A stretch of 36,766 nucleotides of DNA, taken from assembly GCA_004298665.1 (NCBI GenBank), contig SCQY01000089.1, forward strand, positions 1 through 36,766, read 5' to 3'. Under the pieces are notes generated by a model, which did no database searches, was not told the DNA's origin, and saw only the letters and a program-made list of their open reading frames with translations. Below are positions 24,288-32,230 of the stretch, piece after piece. A program made the position numbers and the translations under genes. Numbering within the stretch: the first letter of the stretch is position 1; each line of letters starts with the position of its first letter. This DNA comes from a bacterium. GTDB taxonomy: Bacteria; Vulcanimicrobiota; Vulcanimicrobiia; Vulcanimicrobiales; SCRA01.

Positions 24288-25364
24288 CTACTCGGCGACG
24301 AGCGTCATGCGCCAGCGCAGCGCATCGGCCAGGAACCCCACGTCGTCAAGCTCCACGGCGCGCCGATAGGCCGCGCGCGCGCCGTCGCGGTCGCCCGCGA
24401 GCCGCCGCGCGTCACCGAGCTCCATCCAGCCTGCGGCGTCGAGCTGCCCTACCGCCCGCTCCAACACGGCACGCGCCTGCGTCGCCTCGTTCCGCTCGAG
24501 GAGCAGCCGCGCGCGAAACGCGACATTATCGCGGAAGAGGCCGCCATCGAGAACGCCGAGAGCGAGCCGTGTCTGCCCCGCACGCTCCGCCCAGAGGCTC
24601 ACCCACGACGCCGCGACGCGCCGGTCGTCCGCGCCGGCAAAGCTCCGCGCCTCCGCATCGAGACGTCGGGCCGCACCGCTGGGATCGCCCTGCTGCGCGC
24701 GGCCGTAGGCGCGCTCGAGCGATCGCACGGCAAGCTGATGCGCCGTCGGCTCCGGCCAGCGCGGCAGCGTCCTACCCACCACGTCGTGCAGACGCTCCGG
24801 GGGCCAGTCGCGCCAGACGACCAGATATTCGTTGGAGCCTCCTTCCATGGTGCGCCGGAAGTCCGCGCGCGAGAGGACGAAACCCGGGCCGTAGAGGGGA
24901 TCGACCATCCACACGTCTCGTTCGTCGATGCCCACCACGACGCGGTAATGCGGTGCGGAGTCGATCAGACTCGCCGTACCCGCCACGATCACCGGCCGCC
25001 CGAGAGCCAATTGCTGTTCGAGGAAGTCCTGCCGCGGGTCCACCGCGCTGGCGAAGTAGACGTGCTGGACGTTGAAGCGTAACGCCGCCGCTTCCTCGGC
25101 CATGCGTACCGTGAACGTGGAGTCCGTCACACGGTCGTAAACGCGCGCGAAGATCGCCTCGTAACTGATCGCCGGATCGTAGAACCGTACCACGTCCGTA
25201 AGCGCGGCGGGGCCGCAGTTCGCAGTCCACTGTGCCTCGGGCACATTGGGAACTCCGCTGAGATAGACGCCGGCGGCATGCGCCGGCGCGGCGATCAGGA
25301 ACGCGCCGAGGAGAAGCGCGAACCCGGTTCCTGCAACGCCTCGCCGCGCGCGCATAGCGGACAC
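24288..25364 (-). CDS. Secreted C39-like peptidase with TPR-like C-terminus
   Basis: A 358-aa exported protein. A signal peptide is clear: basic MSAMRARRG, a hydrophobic stretch TGFALLLGAFLIA, and an APAHA cleavage site near residue 30. A papain-like C39 domain follows, with catalytic candidates C50 (TANCGPAAL), H139 (APHYRVVVGID) and D155 (VDPLYG). Residues about 215-355 are helical and look like TPR-type repeats (GWMELGDARRLAGDRDGARAAYRRAVEL). Substrate unknown; C39 enzymes often remove leader peptides, but no transporter is fused. The first 70 nt, covering most of the signal peptide, overlap the pyrE 3' end in another frame. The start could also be the ATG at 25355. Confidence 0.87.
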   Translation of the reverse strand: MSAMRARRGVAGTGFALLLGAFLIAAPAHAAGVYLSGVPNVPEAQWTANCGPAALTDVVRFYDPAISYEAIFARVYDRVTDSTFTVRMAEEAAALRFNVQHVYFASAVDPRQDFLEQQLALGRPVIVAGTASLIDSAPHYRVVVGIDERDVWMVDPLYGPGFVLSRADFRRTMEGGSNEYLVVWRDWPPERLHDVVGRTLPRWPEPTAHQLAVRSLERAYGRAQQGDPSGAARRLDAEARSFAGADDRRVAASWVSLWAERAGQTRLALGVLDGGLFRDNVAFRARLLLERNEATQARAVLERAVGQLDAAGWMELGDARRLAGDRDGARAAYRRAVELDDVGFLADALRWRMTLVAE

Positions 25365-25873
25365 TCCTTTGCGGGGTAGTCCTCGATGGGGAGATCCAAC
25401 AGCACCTCAGTGGGGCGGCCGAGATCCACAGCGCCGCGGCGCACGATGACGCCGGCGGCGACGACCTTTCCGCCCGCCTTCTCGACCACGTCGATCGTCT
25501 CGCGGACCGAGAGTCCTGTCGTCATCACGTCCTCGACGACGGCGACGCGTTGGCCGGGGCGCAATGTAAAGCCGCGCCGCAAAGTGGGAACGCCCTGCTC
25601 CTTTTCCACGAAGATAGCGAGCGTGCCGAGCTGTCGCGCGACTTCGTACCCCAACACGATACCGCCGACGGCCGCGCTCACGACGATCTGCGGTTCGAAA
25701 CGGCGCAAGCGGCGCGCCAGCTCTCGCGCGATCGGTTCCACCGCGGAAGGGTCTTCGAGGATGCGAAATTTTTGAACGAAGCGGCCGCTGTGGCGGCCGC
25801 TGGAGAGGCGAAAGTGGCCGCTCAAGAGCGCACCGCGGCGCTCGAGCTCTTCGCAGAGATGGAGATCGGACAT
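25295..25873 (-). CDS. pyrE: Orotate phosphoribosyltransferase
   Basis: A 192-aa enzyme of de novo pyrimidine synthesis that makes OMP from orotate and PRPP. The PRPP loop is VAVVEDVMTTGLSV (about 117-130), with SAAVGGIVLGYEVAR and FVEKEQG upstream as in the family. The C-terminus carries CPLCARGEALQEPGSR, a common ending in PyrE. The frame is open upstream to 26005, but similarity begins at the ATG at 25873 (M-S-D-L-H-L), and the extension would overlap the divergent phosphatase gene. No well-spaced ribosome binding site is seen. The 3' end overlaps the C39-like gene by 70 bp. pyrF and pyrD lie within 4 kb. Confidence 0.92.
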   Translation of the reverse strand: MSDLHLCEELERRGALLSGHFRLSSGRHSGRFVQKFRILEDPSAVEPIARELARRLRRFEPQIVVSAAVGGIVLGYEVARQLGTLAIFVEKEQGVPTLRRGFTLRPGQRVAVVEDVMTTGLSVRETIDVVEKAGGKVVAAGVIVRRGAVDLGRPTEVLLDLPIEDYPAKECPLCARGEALQEPGSRFSSARS

Positions 25874-25928
25874 CCTCGCTGCGTTCGGTCCCCAAAGGGC
25901 GTCCTCCCGCCGCGGAGAATCGTTATTC

Positions 25929-26957
25929 GTGGTCACTCTGGAACGCTTCTCGCCCGGGCGCCGAACAGTCGTCGTCTGCCTTTGCGTTCTCTTGCTGATC
26001 GCCATCGCGGCAGGCGATTACACGCTTTCGGTGATCCAGCTCTCGCCGCTCGCCGCAGTCCCCATCCTCATCATCGCCGCCGTCACCAACATGCGCGTGG
26101 GACTGGCCCTCGCGCTCTTGAGCGGCGTCGTCTTCGCCGACATCGAGCGGGTGTTAGGATTCGCGCGCCAAGGCGATGTCTTGGTCAACGGGGCGGTGCT
26201 CGCCATCGACTACAGCCTCTCCGTCGTCTTGGTGCTGCTGGCGCGTGATAGCGCCGCCAGCGCTGCGCGCATGGCCGCGGAGATTCACGACGCCAAAGTC
26301 ATCCACGATCATCTCTTCGTGGATCGTATCCCGCAGAGCCGTTCGTGGCACGTCAATGTCGCACACGTCCCGTTGCGCGAAGTCGGCGGCGACTTCTACG
26401 AAGTCACGGCCTTCGACGGCGGCTTCCACGTGATGGTCGCCGACGTCTCCGGCAAGGGCGTGCGCGCCGCGATGCTCCTCTCGGCGATCAAGGCCTCGCT
26501 TCATGGCGATGTCAACCTTTCGCCATCGGTTACGATGGCCGATCTCAACCAGCGGCTCTCGCCGATCTGCGGCAGCGATCTCTTCTGTTCTGCTTGGTAT
26601 GGGCGCTTCTTCGACGACGGCCACGTGCGCTTCAGTTCCGCGGGCCACGAACCAGCGATCCTGCGCCGGCGCGACGGCAGCATCACGCAAGTGCAACTCG
26701 ACGGCTTGCCTCTGGGCGTGGCCGAACAACCGCCTTTGAAGGACGGTGAGCTGTGGCTAGAGACCGGCGAGTCGCTCCTGCTCTACAGCGACGGACTTAC
26801 CGAGCTCATCGCCGACGGCCAGGTCTCCACCGAACTGGCGGTCACCGACTTCGCTGCATTCGAGCAGGTCTTGCGTGCGGCGCACCGGCGTGACGACGTG
26901 CTGGCCGTACTGGTGGAGCGCACGGCGGACGTGCCGCAGCTCACCGCGGTTGAGTAA
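25929..26957 (+). CDS. Membrane-anchored SpoIIE-type PP2C protein phosphatase
   Basis: A 342-aa protein. About four hydrophobic segments (roughly residues 13-30, 36-55, 57-75, 86-105) are followed by a short linker and a SpoIIE/RsbU-type phosphatase domain (about 130-335). Metal-binding motifs are present: VGGDFYEV, VADVSGKGVRAAML, FSSAGHEPAIL, LYSDGLTEL and the late DDVLAV. Such enzymes dephosphorylate anti-sigma-factor antagonists in partner-switching stress pathways; no partner gene is nearby. GTG start at 25929, 55 bp from the divergent pyrE, with weak ribosome binding. The last 17 nt overlap the convergent pyrF. Confidence 0.9.
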   Translation: MVTLERFSPGRRTVVVCLCVLLLIAIAAGDYTLSVIQLSPLAAVPILIIAAVTNMRVGLALALLSGVVFADIERVLGFARQGDVLVNGAVLAIDYSLSVVLVLLARDSAASAARMAAEIHDAKVIHDHLFVDRIPQSRSWHVNVAHVPLREVGGDFYEVTAFDGGFHVMVADVSGKGVRAAMLLSAIKASLHGDVNLSPSVTMADLNQRLSPICGSDLFCSAWYGRFFDDGHVRFSSAGHEPAILRRRDGSITQVQLDGLPLGVAEQPPLKDGELWLETGESLLLYSDGLTELIADGQVSTELAVTDFAAFEQVLRAAHRRDDVLAVLVERTADVPQLTAVE

Positions 26958-27663
26958 CGGAGCCCAGCTCCTCGAGAATCGCGCGCGCCGCCCCTGCAGG
27001 ATCGGGTGCCTGTAGAATCGGCCTTCCGACCACGATGAAGTCCGCGCCCAGCTCCGCCGCATCACGTGGGCTGACGACGCGCTTCTGGTCGCCGTGCGGG
27101 CTGCCCGCGGGCCGGATGCCCGGGCAGATCGTCTGGAAGCCGGCACCGCACGCAGCCTTGATGCGCGGCACTTCGAGTGCGGAGCAGACGACGCCGGCGC
27201 AGCCCGCCGTACGTGCCAAGAGAGCCAGGCGCACCACGTGATCGGCCGCTTCGCCGTGTAAGCCGATGTCGTCGAGATCCTCGCCGGCCACGCTCGTCAG
27301 TACGGTGACGGCGAAGACCCGCGGCGGCACCGTCATAGCGAGCTCTTGGGCGCGCCGCGCGGCGGCGGCAACGGCGGCGCGCATCATTGCCGCGCCGCCG
27401 AAAGCGTGCACGTTGATGATCTCCACGCCGGGCTCGATCAACGCCCGCATGGCCGCTTCGACGGTGCGCGGGATGTCACACAGCTTCGCGTCGACGAAGA
27501 CACGGGCACCTAGCTCGCGAAACGTCGCGCGAATCTCCCCGGGATAGCCGAAGAGTCCTTCGTAGCCGACCTTGAGGAGCGCACCAACCGGTGCCAGACG
27601 GCGCGCAAGGTTAGACGCCGCCTGCCCATCGGCGATATCGAGGGCTATGATGAGTTCGGTCAT
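26941..27663 (-). CDS. pyrF: Orotidine 5'-phosphate decarboxylase
   Basis: A 240-aa (beta/alpha)8 enzyme converting OMP to UMP. The catalytic quartet is visible: K31 in LLKVGYE, then D58-x-K60-x-x-D63 in VDAKLCDIPRT, the family's DxKxxDI signature. Phosphate-binding elements lie in GDQKRVVSPRDAAELGADFIVVGRPI at the C-terminus. Length matches the bacterial PyrF type 1 (about 240 aa). The ATG has no strong ribosome binding site. It is transcribed away from the 47-aa gene at 27802; the 138-bp gap contains an AT-rich stretch (27715-27735) with a TACAAT hexamer, but no promoter I can assign firmly. Confidence 0.95.
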   Translation of the reverse strand: MTELIIALDIADGQAASNLARRLAPVGALLKVGYEGLFGYPGEIRATFRELGARVFVDAKLCDIPRTVEAAMRALIEPGVEIINVHAFGGAAMMRAAVAAAARRAQELAMTVPPRVFAVTVLTSVAGEDLDDIGLHGEAADHVVRLALLARTAGCAGVVCSALEVPRIKAACGAGFQTICPGIRPAGSPHGDQKRVVSPRDAAELGADFIVVGRPILQAPDPAGAARAILEELGSVTQPR

Positions 27664-27801
27664 GGTTGCGCCGTTCGTCCCACCGGCGTCCGTCTCCGCC
27701 CCCAGCAGCGTTCAGTAAATATTCCTACAATGCACGAAACTTTTGCCGGATTCGACCGTTACTCAAGTAGGATAGGATTGAATCGGAAGGAGGGAACGGA
27801 G

Positions 27802-27945
27802 ATGCAAGGCTTGATCGTCTTCAAATCGCTGGCCGAAGCACTAAAAGCAGGCTACCAGGTCTGCGATCGAACTACTACTGGATACTTGGTCCGCACACGC
27901 ACCGAGGCCGGCTGGGCGCTTGCCGTCGTCGAGTGCCGTTCCTAG
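27802..27945 (+). CDS. Orphan small protein (47 aa), unknown function
   Basis: A 47-aa protein beginning MQGLIVFKSLAEALKAGYQV and ending GWALAVVECRS. It reads as a compact alpha/beta unit: strand (GLIVF), helix (SLAEALKAGY), then strands around GYLVRTRT and WALAVVEC. I recognise no family. The gene is well supported: AAGGAGGG lies 7 nt before the ATG, coding composition is good, and a 13-bp hairpin follows the stop by 42 nt. Two in-frame starts upstream (27730 onward) lack a ribosome binding site. A TTGCCG-N19-TAGGAT pair (27743-27773) is a weak promoter candidate. It sits alone between pyrF and pyrD on the opposite strand, so it appears monocistronic. Confidence 0.8.
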   Translation: MQGLIVFKSLAEALKAGYQVCDRTTTGYLVRTRTEAGWALAVVECRS

Positions 27946-27987
27946 CGCCTTCCCAGTAGGCGTCATCCGCGTTCTTCCTCTCTATCG

Positions 27988-28018
27988 AGAAGGGCACCCC
28001 ACGGCGGGGTGCCCTTCT
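27988..28018. terminator. Bidirectional terminator hairpin
   Basis: AGAAGGGCACCCC-acggc-GGGGTGCCCTTCT is a perfect 13-bp stem with a 5-nt loop, between the 47-aa gene and the convergent pyrD stop (28027). It can serve both strands; neither side has a U-tract. Confidence 0.75.
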
Positions 28019-28026
28019 GCCGTCGT

Positions 28027-29070
28027 TCACGGGCGCGCGCGCAGCCGTGCCGCCAACTGCTTGAGCATCTGGCGAGGCCACGCCGGACCGCCGTAGATGA
28101 ACGCCGTATAGGCCTGCACGAGATCGGCGCCCGCTTCCAAACGCTCCCAAAGGTCATCGAACGTCGCGATGCCGCCCACCCCCACCAGCACCGTCGGACG
28201 GGGCAGCAGCGTGCGCAGCGTGCGCAGCACCTCGAGCGAGCGCGCCCGCAGCGGGGCCCCGGAAAGGCCGCCGCTGCCGCACCGTTCCACGGCGCCGCGT
28301 TGCGTCCGCAGGCCCTCGCGACCCACCGTGGTGTTCGTCGCCACCACGCCCTCCACGCCGTAGCGCCGTACCACGCCGGCCACGTCCGCCAAAGCGCTCT
28401 CGTCGAGTTCCGGCGCGATCTTCAGCAGCAGCGGCGGCCGGTGCGCTGCGCGGGCGCGCGCCGTGCAGAGCGCCTCGATCAGCCGCTCCAGCTCACCGCG
28501 TGCCTGCAAGCTGCGCAGACCCGGCGTATTGGGCGAGCTGACGTTGACGACGGCGTAGTCGGCGAGCGGGGCAAGACGCTCCCAAGCACGCACGTAGTCG
28601 CCGGCGGCGAGCTCCAACGGCGTCCCGATGCCTTTGCCGACGTTGACGCCAAGCGCCGCCCGCCGCGGCGCCGCTAGGCGCGCCGCCACCGCCTCCGCGC
28701 CATCGTTGTTGAAGCCTAGCCGGTTGACGAGTGCGCGGTCCGCCGGCAAGCGGAAGAGACGCGGCTTGGGATTTCCCGGCTGCGGGAGCGGCGTGACCGT
28801 ACCGACTTCAACAAAGCCGAAGCCGAGCGCCGCCAGAGATTCGAAGGCACGCCCGTTCTTGTCGAAGCCGGCTGCCAAGCCGAGCGGATTGGGGAAAACA
28901 ACGCCCGGCCACGGCTCCACGCGCAGGATGGGATCGTCTGCGGGCTCGAGCATGCGGCGCAGCATCGGCATCCCCTGCAGCGTCTCCAGCACGCCCAAGC
29001 CCAGCTCGTGGGCGCGCTCGGCGTCGAGCGCGAAGAGCCCACGTTTGGCGATCTCCCACCATAGGCTCAC
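28027..29070 (-). CDS. pyrD: Dihydroorotate dehydrogenase (quinone), class 2
   Basis: A 347-aa flavoenzyme oxidising dihydroorotate to orotate with quinone. The N-terminal helical extension (WWEIAKRGLFALDAERAHELGL) marks the membrane-associated class 2. Core motifs are PNPLGLAAGFDKNG, GTVTPLPQPGNPKPRLFRL, NRLGFNN, the catalytic serine region VNVSSPNTPGLR, LLKIAPEL, NTTVGREGL, GGLSGAPL, and the FMN phosphate site VGVGGI with YTAFIYGGP. The GTG at 29070 is preferred: it overlaps the thpR stop as GTGA and has GGTGGGAG upstream. An in-frame GTG at 29085 is the alternative. Confidence 0.94.
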   Translation of the reverse strand: MSLWWEIAKRGLFALDAERAHELGLGVLETLQGMPMLRRMLEPADDPILRVEPWPGVVFPNPLGLAAGFDKNGRAFESLAALGFGFVEVGTVTPLPQPGNPKPRLFRLPADRALVNRLGFNNDGAEAVAARLAAPRRAALGVNVGKGIGTPLELAAGDYVRAWERLAPLADYAVVNVSSPNTPGLRSLQARGELERLIEALCTARARAAHRPPLLLKIAPELDESALADVAGVVRRYGVEGVVATNTTVGREGLRTQRGAVERCGSGGLSGAPLRARSLEVLRTLRTLLPRPTVLVGVGGIATFDDLWERLEAGADLVQAYTAFIYGGPAWPRQMLKQLAARLRARP

Positions 29071-29603
29071 GCGCCCAGCTCCCACCTGCCGAGCGTGGTA
29101 TAACGGGCGCCGCTGGCCAGCGTCGTGCTTTCCACCAAGGCGATCTCCCGCACCGCCCAGCGCACGGGAGCGACGTCGAGTGGCGCCAGCTGCACGGGGA
29201 GCTTGGCGCGCGCGATCGTTACGTGCGGGAGGGCCTCCTTCTCGTCGAGCGCGATGCCGCGATCGCGCAAGCGCTCGCGCAGCGTGTGCACCGCAGCGCG
29301 AAAAGGCGCATCCTCACCGCCGGCTCCCAACCACAGCACGTTCGCCCGCTGCTCGCTGGGAAAGCCGCCGACGCGGTCGATCACGAGATCGAAAGGCGCC
29401 TGCGCCGCCGCCCACGCGCAGGCACGCGCGACCTCCTCCACGCGTCCCCGCTCGACCGTTCCCAGGAACGCCATCGTCGCGTGCAGCTGGTCGGGCGCAT
29501 AGAAGCGTAAAGCAAGTCCTCGGGCTCGAAGCGCCGCCTCCGCGTCGACGGCGCGCGCTCGCACGGCTTCGTCGACCCAGGCGGCTATGAATAATCTGGG
29601 CAT
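29067..29603 (-). CDS. thpR: RNA 2',3'-cyclic phosphodiesterase (2H family)
   Basis: A 178-aa 2H phosphoesterase of the LigT/ThpR type, which opens 2',3'-cyclic phosphates on RNA and was first described as a 2'-5' RNA ligase. The two catalytic HxT motifs are HATMAFLG (about residues 42-49) and HVTIARAK (about 125-132), with the usual N-terminal MPRLFIAAWVDE. The ATG at 29603 sits 10 bp after the MBL gene stop; the frame is open further upstream, but that part is antisense-like inside the MBL gene. The 4-bp GTGA overlap with pyrD implies co-translation; no functional link to pyrimidine synthesis is known to me. Confidence 0.9.
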   Translation of the reverse strand: MPRLFIAAWVDEAVRARAVDAEAALRARGLALRFYAPDQLHATMAFLGTVERGRVEEVARACAWAAAQAPFDLVIDRVGGFPSEQRANVLWLGAGGEDAPFRAAVHTLRERLRDRGIALDEKEALPHVTIARAKLPVQLAPLDVAPVRWAVREIALVESTTLASGARYTTLGRWELGA

Positions 29604-29613
29604 CGCCTGGAGG

Positions 29614-30408
29614 TTAGGGGCTGGCGGCGGCCAGCTCCTCTTCCACATCGAGCTCCCAGTCGTCGTGAGCGGCATAGACGCGCAGCCCAAGCTCTTGCTC
29701 CAGCTGGCGCGCCAGCAGCCACGGCTTGCGATCGAGCATCTGCGTGCCGAAGTGCGTCAATACGGCGATGCGCGGGCGAACGGTTCCCAAGATCTCGCGC
29801 GCGTCGTCGAAGGTGAGATGGTCGACGTCCATGCGGTCGCGAAAGCGCAAGACGTTCACGATCAGCACGTCGGGCCGAGCCTGCGCATAGTGCTCGGCCA
29901 AGCCGTCGAAGCGCCGCGTGCACGGCAGATACGAGATGCGCGTACCGGCGTGCAGGAAGTGGAGGCCGAACGTATCGACGCCGTGGCGATGGCGCACGGA
30001 GCCGCGGATCTCCACGTCGTTGACCGAATAGGGACCGCCGAATTCCGTCAGGTGCTCGATGCGGCTCAAGAAGCCTCGCACGTACGGCAGCACCACGCCT
30101 TCCTGGTCGAACGCGTCCGCCGGAGCCAACAGCATGCCTCGACGCTTCCAGCCGCCGTGAGTCATCGCCTCGATCATCACGTTGACGTCGCACGAGTGAT
30201 CGAGGTGCTTGTGCGAGAGCACGAGCGCGTCCAGACGCGGCGGATCCAGCGGCGGCTGATGCGAGAGCGCGCGCACCAGCGCCCCAGGCCCGGGATCGAC
30301 GTGGATATGCGTCGCGCCGAGCTCCAGCCAGATACCGCCGGAGGCGCGCAACTGCTTGGCGACGACGAAGCGTGCCCCGCCGGTGCCGAGAAAGATGATG
30401 CGGCTCAT
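29614..30408 (-). CDS. MBL-fold metallohydrolase (PhnP/RNase Z-like)
   Basis: A 264-aa metallo-beta-lactamase-fold protein. The metal site is HxHxDH at H66, H68, D70 and H71 (LSHKHLDHS), with a further acidic/His segment MDVDHLTFDDA and a late histidine in VLTHFG. The N-terminus MSRIIFLGTGGAR and HVDPGPGAL resemble PhnP and RNase Z-like phosphodiesterases acting on cyclic phosphate or nucleotide substrates. It is first of a run with thpR and pyrD (spacings of 10 bp and a 4-bp overlap). Two neighbouring enzymes able to act on cyclic phosphodiesters may cooperate; that is inference. Start ATG at 30408; divergent from the DUF2721 gene. Confidence 0.87.
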   Translation of the reverse strand: MSRIIFLGTGGARFVVAKQLRASGGIWLELGATHIHVDPGPGALVRALSHQPPLDPPRLDALVLSHKHLDHSCDVNVMIEAMTHGGWKRRGMLLAPADAFDQEGVVLPYVRGFLSRIEHLTEFGGPYSVNDVEIRGSVRHRHGVDTFGLHFLHAGTRISYLPCTRRFDGLAEHYAQARPDVLIVNVLRFRDRMDVDHLTFDDAREILGTVRPRIAVLTHFGTQMLDRKPWLLARQLEQELGLRVYAAHDDWELDVEEELAAASP

Positions 30409-30499
30409 GGGGCGTTATCCGCGCCTGCGCATACGCTCACCTGCGCTGGGGCGTGCAGACCCCAGGGGGGAGCTCATTGCCCCGCGAACCCGCAGGCCC

Positions 30500-30985
30500 A
30501 TGGCGGTGAACCCCTTTGGAGGCCACGATGCGCTCGCCGGCGTGGTCTCGCAGATGATCACGCCGGCCGTGCTGATCCTGGCCTCGGGGTCGCTGGTCTC
30601 CTCCACGCTGACGCGTCTAGCCCGCAGCGTCGACCGCGCACGCGTGCTCCTGCGTCAAGGGCAGGAAGCCCGCGCCGGCGGCGACCGGGCCAAGCAGACG
30701 CGCATCGAACGCATTCTCGTCACGCAGCGGCGGCGCGTCGAGCTCTCGGAGCGCGCGCTCTCCGCCTTCTACCTCGCGATCGGCTTCTTCGTGGCCTGCA
30801 GCCTTGCCATTGCCATCGACGCCCTCGTCGACGGGCGCATCGCGTGGGTTCCCGGTCTCTTGGCGATCCTCGGCGGCCTCGTGCTGCTGTTGGGCTCGGG
30901 CATGCAGGTACTCGAGACGAATCTCGCCACGGGCGGCGTGCAAGACGCGATCAACGAATACCACGCCGGTCTCGACGTCGAATAA
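30500..30985 (+). CDS. DUF2721 family membrane protein
   Basis: A 161-aa protein with three hydrophobic segments: VSQMITPAVLILASGSLVSS (about 16-35), FYLAIGFFVACSLAIAIDALV (about 91-111) and WVPGLLAILGGLVLLLGSGMQVL (about 116-138). The loop RLARSVDRARVLL and the final ETNLATGGVQDAINEY fit DUF2721, a family without known function. Between TM1 and TM2 is a basic coiled-coil-like stretch. The ATG at 30500 is the first reasonable start; the ribosome binding site is poor. The 91-bp gap to the divergent MBL gene holds no obvious promoter. It converges with the DUF1501 gene, 11 bp apart. Confidence 0.8.
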   Translation: MAVNPFGGHDALAGVVSQMITPAVLILASGSLVSSTLTRLARSVDRARVLLRQGQEARAGGDRAKQTRIERILVTQRRRVELSERALSAFYLAIGFFVACSLAIAIDALVDGRIAWVPGLLAILGGLVLLLGSGMQVLETNLATGGVQDAINEYHAGLDVE

Positions 30986-30996
30986 CGTTCGCCGCG

Positions 30997-32220
30997 CTAC
31001 CCGAGCATGGGCAGCATCGGCCAATCTCCCGCCAGCACGCCGGAAGCCGACCGCCCCAGCCACCGCTCGATGATCGTGGCGTAGATGCTGCGAAAATCCG
31101 TGCTGTAGGCAAGGTTCCCCTCATGGAGCCGCTCGAGGGACGGCGGCGTTCCGTAGAGCCCGCCCCTGACGGGGCCGATCACGAACATCGGGCCCGCCTC
31201 GCCGTGGTCGGTACCGCGGCTGGCGTTCTCCTCCACGCGCCGCCCGAACTCCGAGAACGTCATGGTCAGCACGCGCTGATCGTTACCGTGGGCCGCAAGA
31301 TCGTCGTAGAATGCGGCGAGCGCGTCGGAGAGCTGACCGAGGAGGCGATCCTGCGTCGCCTTCTGCGAGACGTGCGTGTCGAAACTGCCGTGCGCGACGT
31401 AGATGATGCGCGTCCCCAACGCAGGCGTGCCGATGATCTGCGCCGCGAGCGCCAGGCTGCGGCCGATGCCCGTGGCGGAATAGCTAGCCGTCGCCTTATA
31501 GCCGGCCACGAGCTTAGGCAGCTCCTCGCTGCCGCGCTGCGTGTCGCGTTGCACCTCGGCGATGGTGGGCAGGAAGGGGCTGCGGAACGGCAGATCGGCG
31601 GCATCGCTCTGCGCGGCGAAATCCTGCGCGCCGCCGCGCGTGCCGTCGATGGCCAGGCGGAAACCACGCACGCCCGCATCGATGGCGGGAACGTCGTGGC
31701 GCTCGGCGATGAAGAGCTCGGGGAGCACGGGCGAGACGGCGACGCCGGTGAAAAGGCTCTTGGGCCAATCGGCGCGATCGAGGAGGCGGCCCAGCCAGCC
31801 CGTAGCGTCGTATCCCACGGGGTCGGCCGTCTGCCAGATCTCCGTCGAGCGGAAGTGCGAGTGATCGGGATTGGGATAGCCGGCACCCTGGACAATGGCC
31901 ACGCGACCTTTGTCATACATCGCCTTCAACGCACGCATGGCCGGATTGAGGCCCACCGCGGCATCGATCGCGAGGACGTCATGAGGCGTGAGGGCGAGAT
32001 CCGGCCGCATGCGCTGGTAGACGGGATCGCCGTAGGGCACCAGCGTGTTGAGGCCGTCGTTCCCGCCTTGCAGGTTGAGCACGACCAGCACGCGGTTGCC
32101 GGGGCCCGCGCCGCCAACGAGCGTCTGCGCAAGGGCTCTGCCGAAGACGCCTTGGCCGCCGCCGATCAGCGCCAGGCCCGAGACCGTGCCGAGAAGGAAC
32201 TGCTTGCGTGCGATCGTCAT
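30997..32220 (-). CDS. DUF1501 family exported protein
   Basis: A 407-aa protein with an N-terminal export signal (MTIARKQFLLGTVSGLALIGGG ending near GRALAQ); most DUF1501 proteins use the Tat pathway, but only an R-K pair is present here. Family motifs include VLVVLNLQGGNDGLNTLVPYGDPVYQ, GYPNPDHSHFRSTEIW, YVAHGSFDTHVSQ and TFSEFGRRVEENASRGTDHGEAGPMFVIG, rich in His/Asp as in alkaline-phosphatase-superfamily relatives (sulfatase-like). Function unproven. The second of two tandem ATGs (32220) has AAGGAG 6 nt upstream. It lies 10 bp after a DUF1800 gene, its usual partner. Confidence 0.9.
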   Translation of the reverse strand: MTIARKQFLLGTVSGLALIGGGQGVFGRALAQTLVGGAGPGNRVLVVLNLQGGNDGLNTLVPYGDPVYQRMRPDLALTPHDVLAIDAAVGLNPAMRALKAMYDKGRVAIVQGAGYPNPDHSHFRSTEIWQTADPVGYDATGWLGRLLDRADWPKSLFTGVAVSPVLPELFIAERHDVPAIDAGVRGFRLAIDGTRGGAQDFAAQSDAADLPFRSPFLPTIAEVQRDTQRGSEELPKLVAGYKATASYSATGIGRSLALAAQIIGTPALGTRIIYVAHGSFDTHVSQKATQDRLLGQLSDALAAFYDDLAAHGNDQRVLTMTFSEFGRRVEENASRGTDHGEAGPMFVIGPVRGGLYGTPPSLERLHEGNLAYSTDFRSIYATIIERWLGRSASGVLAGDWPMLPMLG

Positions 32221-32230
32221 CATGCGCTCC

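Noticed and set aside
25295-29070. A new pyrimidine operon type
   Set aside because: pyrE, pyrF and pyrD are near each other but on separate transcripts interrupted by opposite-strand genes; this is clustering rather than a new system.
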